This document shows, in pieces, positions 58,221-64,000 of a DNA stretch of 64,000 bases (positions are counted from its first letter, which is position 1; the number at the start of each line of letters is the position of its first letter). The DNA is from Costus lasius. Its lineage: Eukaryota; Streptophyta; Magnoliopsida; Zingiberales; Costaceae. The position numbers were made by a program, and so were the translations under genes. A model generated the notes under the pieces. It saw nothing but the letters and a program-made list of their open reading frames with translations. It was not told where the DNA came from and did no database searches. Where the stretch lies: positions 17,378,001-17,442,000 of the forward strand of contig JANVAS020000231.1 in assembly GCA_027563935.2 (NCBI GenBank), written 5' to 3'.

Positions 58221-58731
58221 AAGGGGTATGCGCCCCCTCTTGTGATGACGATTTGGATGATCATTTGATGAACATCAAGTGCAGAATTCTTCTTGAGGAA
58301 AAGGCAACTTGGAGTTGCGCGAGCCCTAGAATTCAAGCTGCCCTCTTCTTCTTGTGGAGCGCCACCCTCTCTTCTCTTCCTCTTGTCTTTGGCCGAGAGT
58401 CTCCAAGCAAGGAGACAAGTTGGAGTGAAGAGCAAGGAGGAAGGAGAAGGAGATTCCGAGAGGTGATCTTCTCTTCCCGAGGCTAGCACCGAGCGTGGAA
58501 GGGAGCAACGTTGAGAAGGTCGACGCGTGGATACTTGTAGAGGACGAGCACGTGAGCGTCTTCAACTTGGCACCTTCATCCTAACAAGCAATAGAGGTAC
58601 TAACCCTAACACATCCTTGTGTTCTCTCTCTCGCATGGATCCTTGGGAAAGGAATGTGTTTCGGGTGTAATGCTTCTTCCGCAGCGTCCTGGGACTGCAA
58701 AATTTTAAATTACACCCGGCATTCCCCAACA

Positions 58732-59926
58732 AAGTGGGTGTGTCCCACGAGGGTGGGAAACAATTCACAACTCCACTGATCGATAGCTTAGTGAGGGCTA
58801 CGCGTTAGAAGGCTACTAGACTTGATATTTTAATTGAGGGTTTTTGTTTAAGGTCTCATCATCTCCGTTTTATCTTACGTCTATCATTACAGGCATGCAA
58901 TCCTATGGTGATAACATAACAATAAAACATCACAGGCATGCTTTAGCTTTTGTAAAGAAAGCAATAAAAGGATGATGTGATCATAGCCCATTCAAGACAT
59001 TGAACCAATCCATGCCAAAAAGGGGTTCAACTCTTGACCTAGGATTCAAGCCCCAAGACGAGACCTAGCCTAGCCGACCTCTAGCTCTATCTTCAAGGTT
59101 GGCTCCAAGGTCCTTCTCTCATGGTTTAGCTCTCAAACCCTAGGGGTACACCCACAAGGTTCGGCCAATGCCATGGTCTTCCTCCAAGGAAGGTGCGCCA
59201 TCTAGCAAGCCACAAGAGGGATAGCACACAAGCACAAGGCTCGGCCAAACCCTAACTTGCGCCCCCATGCAAGGATGTGCCACCTTTGAAGCTTGTTGCG
59301 CCATCAGGCAAGGATGCGCAACCAAGCAAGCATGCACCTTGCTCCAAGTAGATGCGCCACCCTAATCTTCTTCTTAGTTAAAAGCAAAAAGAAAAGCGGC
59401 ACGCAGGCCTCACAAGGATACATCACAGGCATGCTAAGGGGCTTGACATATGACCATAACATCATGTACAATCAAGTACTTACTCATGCAATTCTACATG
59501 CTCATGAAAAACATAAAATCTGAAATTTTACTTTTTCATAAAACATGTCTCTCTTCCTTCCCTTCATATCACAAATCTTTGATTTCTCTTAGGAGTCTAC
59601 AAGAGGCATACCGGTTGCCCTGCTTGCAATCCCTAACTAGCTAGGATAAGGGCAATCACCCAGTCCATGCCCTATCCCAACAAGTCTCTCAAGATAGGTC
59701 TATCCTATTATGAGAGGAGAAATTTTCTCTTCCACGTATGGGTCTATCCCATCACATGAAGAGAGCAAAGAACCACAAGAAGTTAATTAGAAGTAAGAAA
59801 CAAGAGACCTACACTTTTTCTACTTAAAGAAAATCCATGCGCCAACATCTATGCAATATGCGAAAATGTAGATATGGCATGTGAGCATGAAAAGCATGAA
59901 AGAACATCGTTCGAGGCTCGCAAGTA
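58732..59926 (-). other. C1 untranslated leader (partial)
   Basis: Non-coding, between the C1 PBS and the B1 insertion point. The stretch at about 58733-58930 is similar to family A leaders (GCTTGATATTTTA-type and CCTATGGTGATA motifs), which supports its assignment. The gag-proximal part has been lost. No recognisable gene. Confidence 0.78.
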
Positions 59927-59938
59927 GCTCTGATACCA
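59927..59938 (-). other. Primer-binding site of C1 (initiator tRNA-Met)
   Basis: The minus strand reads TGGTATCAGAGC, one base from the LTR end. Confidence 0.92.
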
Positions 59939-59939
59939 C

Positions 59940-61986
59940 TGTTGGGAAACCCCGGGGACATTTTACAATTTTCAGAGCCATGGACATACATTTTACGCAG
60001 CGGAAGAATGTCCCCGAAACAGGCCATTCCCAAAAACCCAGTGAAGATCTCTTGCGAGGGGGTCGACACGATGTGATAGTAAATACCTTTAAGCAATTAG
60101 AAGCCGATGTCGATGAAGGCGCCAAAGTGTTCGCCCTCTGCAGTCTCGCACACACGGATTCCTCAAGTTTTCTTCTTCCTCGCCCGGTGCTAGCCTCGGG
60201 AAGAAGATACATGCCTTAGGAGAGTTCTCCAAGCAACTTGCGCCACCACCAAGATGTGATGCGCCAAGGAGATGGAAGGAGAAGGGAACGCTGCGAGCCT
60301 TCTTGTTCCTTTGCGCCAAGGAAAGGAAGAGGAGAAGCATGCTTGCGCCCTTGATGGAAGAAGAAGAGCTTCAAGCTCTCCAAGCCGTCGCCCTCTAATG
60401 CTTTACGCCTCCATGGAATTCGCATCATCAAGAGAGGGGGCGGCAAGGGCTTATTTATAGGAGCAAGAGGCGGTTAGGGGAGAAAGGCAAGTGTTGACAA
60501 TTAGGGCATGATTCTAGGAGATTATTTAATCAAATATACTGATTAAATCTCAACTACCATATGCGCCTAAGACTTGCCAAAGCAAGTATCAGCCATATGC
60601 GCCCATATCATGCCATATGAGGCATTAATCCCATCTATGCACCTAGACCTAGTTAAGGCAATATAATGGATTGCCTAATGTGGCTTGGGCGCAAGTCCTA
60701 ATCCAATTAGGACTCTAATTATGTTAATAATCAGCCCACAATTGTCAAACACAATCCAATCAATTATCTTGGGTGATTTATTCAAATCCAATTTGATTTA
60801 ATCACCTAGGAGATACCAAACAAGGCTTAGGCGCAAATCCTAGTCCAACTAGAATCCCATATGCGCCTATCCTATTAATTCATCCCCATTATACCCTTCA
60901 AGCCTCAAGTCCTTCAATACAACTTATTAGCAAGCCCAACTAAACAATGGGCCAAGCCCAAAGTCCATTATGCATGTTAACCAAGCTATTGGATCCAATC
61001 CAATTTAACCCATGGTCAAATGAGGTCAACCATGGTTAATTTGATCAATATGCTAAAAACGGAAGTTGATGAAATCTCCCAAATAGATCCGAGTTATCCA
61101 ATAACTCGATCTAAAGGCTACCCGATCAATATGAAAACTCGAGTATCAAGGTGTGCGACCCTGTAGGTTCCTCTAACGCTGGCAGTGCTAACCAAAGGTC
61201 ATCACAAGCAGTGAGTGGCACCTAGCAGTGCATCGCTGCTACCCAGGTCATTGGAATGGATATCGACATCGACATCCCCATCATCGCAACTAGGTACAGA
61301 TGCATTACAGTCTCTTTGCCGAACTGATATCTGATTGGACAAGTGTGTCACCACTTGTTTTCACCCAATCACATGGTTATGACTAAATCAGGTTCTCACC
61401 TGGGTATGGCCATACACTTTCAGTCATAGAACCGTAGAGGAGCTCCATGGATATCATGCTTCCCTAAGGAAGGGGCAAATACTATGTCTGTCCATTGACC
61501 TTCTCATATGGGTCGTGACATGCTCAATGACAACCGTTATGACCTCCCAACTACGGCGAGGTGTTAGGTTGTATCAAAGCAAGTCCCTAACCATATAGAA
61601 TGGTCAATGACTTCAAGTCAAGAGATCAATTCATCTCCTATCACTTGTTAGGATAACTCATGACACCAAGTCATAGCCTCACAGCGGGTCTATCTAGTAT
61701 ATCCTCCAATGATATACCCATGTGTCTGCGTTAGCACCACGTGCCTAACCAGCCCACATACCAGTCTCACAAGTACCAGAGCTGTCCCATATCCACTCAG
61801 GTACATCGACTGGGGACAATCATTTGAGCACAGATCCAATCTGTCTCCAGGGACATTATCATGTAAGTACACAATCCCAGGTGTAGACAAACAATGATAA
61901 CGACAATGCCAGAAAGATATATGAATATCAGAGTTAAGTAGTACAAAGATGGACCAAAACTAGGTCCTAGGGCATATACACCAACA
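59940..61986 (-). repeat. C1 5' LTR, full length
   Basis: Length 2047; on the minus strand from TGTTGGTGTATATGCCC (61986) to TTTCCCAACA (59940), giving a TGTTGG/CCAACA terminal repeat. It carries the GTATGGCCATAC palindrome (61404-61415) and other blocks shared with family A, and AATCCTAAT-type motifs shared with family B. Confidence 0.92.
60451..60460 (-). promoter_or_regulatory. Candidate TATA box of C1 5' LTR
   Basis: The minus strand reads CTATAAATAA about 1.5 kb into the LTR, where U3 would end. Identified by motif and position only. Confidence 0.5.
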
Positions 61987-62241
61987 CTCAATACGATCCA
62001 CAACACTTGGAACCACTTGAAGTTCAGAAATGAACTTCCTTATCCAAATGACTTCTTTGGCTACCTCAGAAGTGGCCACATACTCAGCCTCGGTTCTAGA
62101 ATTTGCTATGGTGGACTGCTAGAAGCTCTTCCAGCAAATAGTGCCTCCATTCATCTTGAACACATAGTCTGCCTGCGATCTGAAGTCACCAGGGTCAGAC
62201 TGGAACGATGCATCAGTGTAGCCCAGAACACTGAGCTCTTT
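61987..62241 (-). pseudogene. C2 RNase H fragment (left piece)
   Basis: The minus strand resembles the C1 RNase H region: ANSRTEAEYV in place of the usual STTEAEYV, preceded by the SQADYVF-like and SFQSDP-like stretches. It contains frame breaks. C1 is inserted at its left edge. The last 57 bases are repeated at 63234-63290 on the far side of an insert. Confidence 0.8.
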
Positions 62242-63230
62242 TTAAAATACATAAGGCTCAATCTTTGCTTGTCATCAAGCAAAAATCAAAATTTGATTAA
62301 AAGAATAACCTTTTCATGCTCAATAAATTTATAAAATACAATAATCAATGAAAAATCCCATCAATTGTTTCACAAAACTTTAAATAAACATATCATTCTT
62401 AGAATTCAATCCTCTAGATCCACAACTCAATCAAATAAAACTTTGCAACTTGTACAATAAATATAATTTTCAATCTCATGGTTTCACCCAGTTTTCAGTT
62501 CAAATCTATCATGCTTTTGTTTACAGGAGTTAGGTTTCCAAGATCTTTTTCCACACCTAATTTTTTTTTATTTGATTATTGTTGCAAAGATGGTATGCAT
62601 CCACATAGACACATACTTTTTATTTTTGACTTCAACTCTTTTCTTTGGTACCACTATCAATTTTGCATAGTGCCATGTAGAGGAGTCTTATTCTTTTTAT
62701 CTCTCATTATTTTTCATGCATAGACTTCAACCCATGCCTTAGGTACCACTATTAATTTTACATAGTGCCAAGTAGGGGAGTCTCTTACTATTTTTATGGA
62801 TCTTGGATTCTTATTTCCCAACAAATAGCAAAAATAGACTAAAAATCTACTAGGTTGATCAATTGACATCAATTCACAAAATCATACTTATATGCTCATC
62901 TTATTTAAAGGAGTAGTTTCACCTTTAGATTTTATTCTTCAAATAATACATCTACCTAAAATCTTATGCATCAATCAACGTCATATTTCAATAGACAAAT
63001 ATGTATTAAAGAAATAAATTTAACATGATAGGGTTATATCTTCAATCATGAACATTTATCATCAATTAAATCATCAAGAAAATACTTATCATCATCATCA
63101 ATGAAAATTTTTCAAGATAGAAGCAACAAGCAAAGTAAATCACATGCATCCAACAATCTCAAGAAAAATAATATCATCATCGCATGGTACAACCAAAATA
63201 GAAGTAGACTTTGCAATATTTGCAATATTT
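62242..63230. other. AT-rich insert of unknown origin in C2
   Basis: About 990 AT-rich bases split the C2 pol fragment. It contains two diverged copies of a stretch of roughly 60 bases (GGTACCACTAT ... CATAGTGCCA ... GGAGTCT) at about 62647-62700 and 62741-62795. Near its right end it carries a 30-base sequence (63191-63220) found inverted at 63587-63616. It has no recognisable coding frame and could be part of another LTR element. Confidence 0.5.
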
Positions 63231-63488
63231 GGGGTCATCAGGGTCAGACTAGAACGATGCATCAGTGTAGCCCTGAACACTGAGCTCTTTCGGCCCGCCA
63301 TAGACCAAGAACAAATCCTTAGTTCTTCTCAAATACTTAAGGATGTTCTTTATAGGCACCCAGTGTTGCAGACCTCGATTGGATTGGTATCGGCTGGTTA
63401 TGCTCACAGCATAAGCCACGTCTGGTCTACTGCCGAAGCATAGGGCACTCGACTCATGTCATCCCTCTCTGCCTGTGTGGTGGGACAT
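63231..63488 (-). pseudogene. C2 RT/RNase H fragment (right piece)
   Basis: The minus strand continues C2 pol with sequence closely similar to C1 at 700-980: a DASFxSD-like start of RNase H, the LFLVYGG-like stretch, and an AYAVSITSRYQSN-like segment, with an internal deletion near 63429. It breaks off at 63488 where a different AT-rich sequence starts. Confidence 0.82.
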
Positions 63489-64000
63489 TGATGACACAAA
63501 AATATATAGTATATTTTGTATCATTTTATGTATATTTTCATGCTAAATTGAGGATCTTTTTGCTTATTTTTATGCTAAATTCATCGAATATTGCAAAGTC
63601 TACTTCTATTTTGGTTTTTCATGATTTTCAGGTAAAAAGGCATTATTTTGAGGCATTTTCAAGCAAAATCAAAGACATGAAAGAGTTACCATCATCAAGA
63701 GAAGATCACCCAAGAAATTTCATGCAAAACGAAGCAACTCAGCAAAATACGGCAGTGCCATAATCCATTTTACGGTACTGTAATTTCAGACAGTACCGTA
63801 AAATCAGAACACTATAGTAATTTGGAGGATTTTTCGAACAGAAAGTTTTTGTGATTTTACGGCACTGCAGTAAAGAATTATACTGCCTTAGTTTTCAGCG
63901 TTTTCAGAACAGAAACCTTTGCTGATTTTACGGCACGGCCATAAACTATTCTACGGTACCGTATTTCCCAAGCGATCCCGACCAGAGAACTCGTCCGATT
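63489..64000 (+). repeat. Possible LTR start of an unidentified element
   Basis: At the end of the C2 fragment the sequence becomes TGATGACACAAAAATATATA and stays AT-rich and non-copia to the window edge. A TG start abutting broken pol is consistent with an LTR boundary, but no partner LTR is in view. Between 63730 and 63970 there are several copies of TTTTACGGCAC and TACGGTACCGTA-like palindromes. Confidence 0.35.

Larger units (their letters stand above)
2927..58731 (+). mobile_element. Copia element B1 (family B), decayed and probably non-autonomous
   Basis: This plus-strand element has a 5'-truncated 5' LTR (2927-5108), three internal pieces (24974-26062, 35157-35782, 54474-56299), a PPT (56284-56299) and a full 3' LTR (56300-58731). 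The pieces run in the order leader, gag, protease, integrase, RT, RNase H once A1/A2, A4 and A5 are removed. The target duplications of A4 (AGAAC) and A5 (CTTTG) show where the pieces join. The PBS and first part of the leader were lost in the deletion that also shaped A1 and A2. The coding region is broken throughout while the two LTRs differ at only about 20 positions plus one 24-base repeat unit over about 2.2 kb. Confidence 0.8.
56300..58731 (+). repeat. B1 3' LTR, full length
   Basis: Length 2432, from TGTTGGTGTATATGCCC to CATTCCCCAACA. About 20 substitutions and one 24-base unit separate it from the truncated 5' LTR. It carries the minisatellite (57300-57605) and a TATA box (58213-58220). 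It is followed by C1 leader sequence from 58732. Confidence 0.92.
1..61986 (-). mobile_element. Copia element C1 (family C), host of all nested insertions
   Basis: This minus-strand Ty1/copia element runs from its 5' LTR (59940-61986) through PBS and leader (58732-59938) to pol (261-2926), PPT (240-255) and the first 239 bases of its 3' LTR, which leaves the window at base 1. The two LTR ends match closely (1-239 against about 61748-61986, three substitutions and one 1-base indel seen). Element B1 and everything inside it (2927-58731) lies between its leader and its integrase. The gag and protease part is missing altogether, so a deletion accompanied or followed the B1 insertion. C1 itself sits in the RNase H region of a related copy, C2. 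Assigning the two halves to one element is inference from LTR identity and the matching order of parts. Confidence 0.85.

Noticed and set aside
59820..60460. Several overlapping open frames of 60-130 codons around the C1 LTR end
   Set aside because: They overlap on both strands, cross the PBS/LTR boundary, and match no recognisable family.

Overview
The window looks like plant nuclear DNA made almost entirely of nested Ty1/copia LTR retrotransposons. I found no host gene, rRNA, functional tRNA gene or CRISPR array. Evidence for a plant is the primer-binding site complementary to the 3' end of initiator tRNA-Met (TGGTATCAGAGC), the polypurine tract AGTGCAAGTGGGAGAT, and a single gag-protease-integrase-RT-RNase H polyprotein in copia order. 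LTRs starting TGTTGG and 1.6-2.4 kb long resemble the Angela/BARE-type lineage; this lineage call is inference. I cannot name the species.

Three related LTR families occur; names here are mine. Family A has LTRs of about 1.65 kb starting TGTTGGGG and elements of about 9.1-9.5 kb. Family B has a 2.43 kb LTR, and family C a 2.05 kb LTR. Layout from outside in: C2, a decayed family-C-like pol (61987-63488, minus), was entered by C1 (minus; 5' LTR 59940-61986, leader 58732-59926, pol 261-2926, start of 3' LTR 1-239). C1 was entered by B1 (plus; LTRs 2927-5108 and 56300-58731, with a very decayed internal region in three pieces at 24974-26062, 35157-35782 and 54474-56299).

B1 was entered by several family A copies. 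A1 (plus, 5109-10015) and A2 (minus, 10016-24973) are joined by a deletion. A3 (minus, 13539-22705, TSD CTACT) sits inside the A2 leader. A4 (minus, 26063-35151, TSD AGAAC) and A5 (minus, 35783-54468, TSD CTTTG) sit in B1. A6 (plus, 38946-48418, TSD GGCTC) sits inside the A5 pol. The deepest chain is five levels: C2 > C1 > B1 > A2 > A3, or C2 > C1 > B1 > A5 > A6.

Only A3 keeps an uninterrupted polyprotein (1294 aa, all catalytic residues seen) together with a PBS, PPT, near-identical LTRs and a TSD, so it is the only candidate autonomous copy. A4 carries one nonsense codon, A1 has no coding region, A2 is truncated, and A5 and A6 carry several lesions. B1 has a heavily decayed coding region between LTRs that are about 99% identical by eye, as expected for a non-autonomous element moved in trans. 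The right edge (62242-63230 and 63489-64000) is AT-rich, non-copia sequence, possibly parts of another LTR element.

The best second-look items are a rearranged 3' end of A6 that duplicates 0.73 kb of A5 plus an LTR in the wrong place, the deletion fusing A1 and A2, a tRNA-derived SINE-like insert in the A5 leader, a tRNA-like B box inside most family A leaders that is missing from intact A3, and an LTR minisatellite in B1. No clearly new biological system was found. All identity and substitution counts are by eye.
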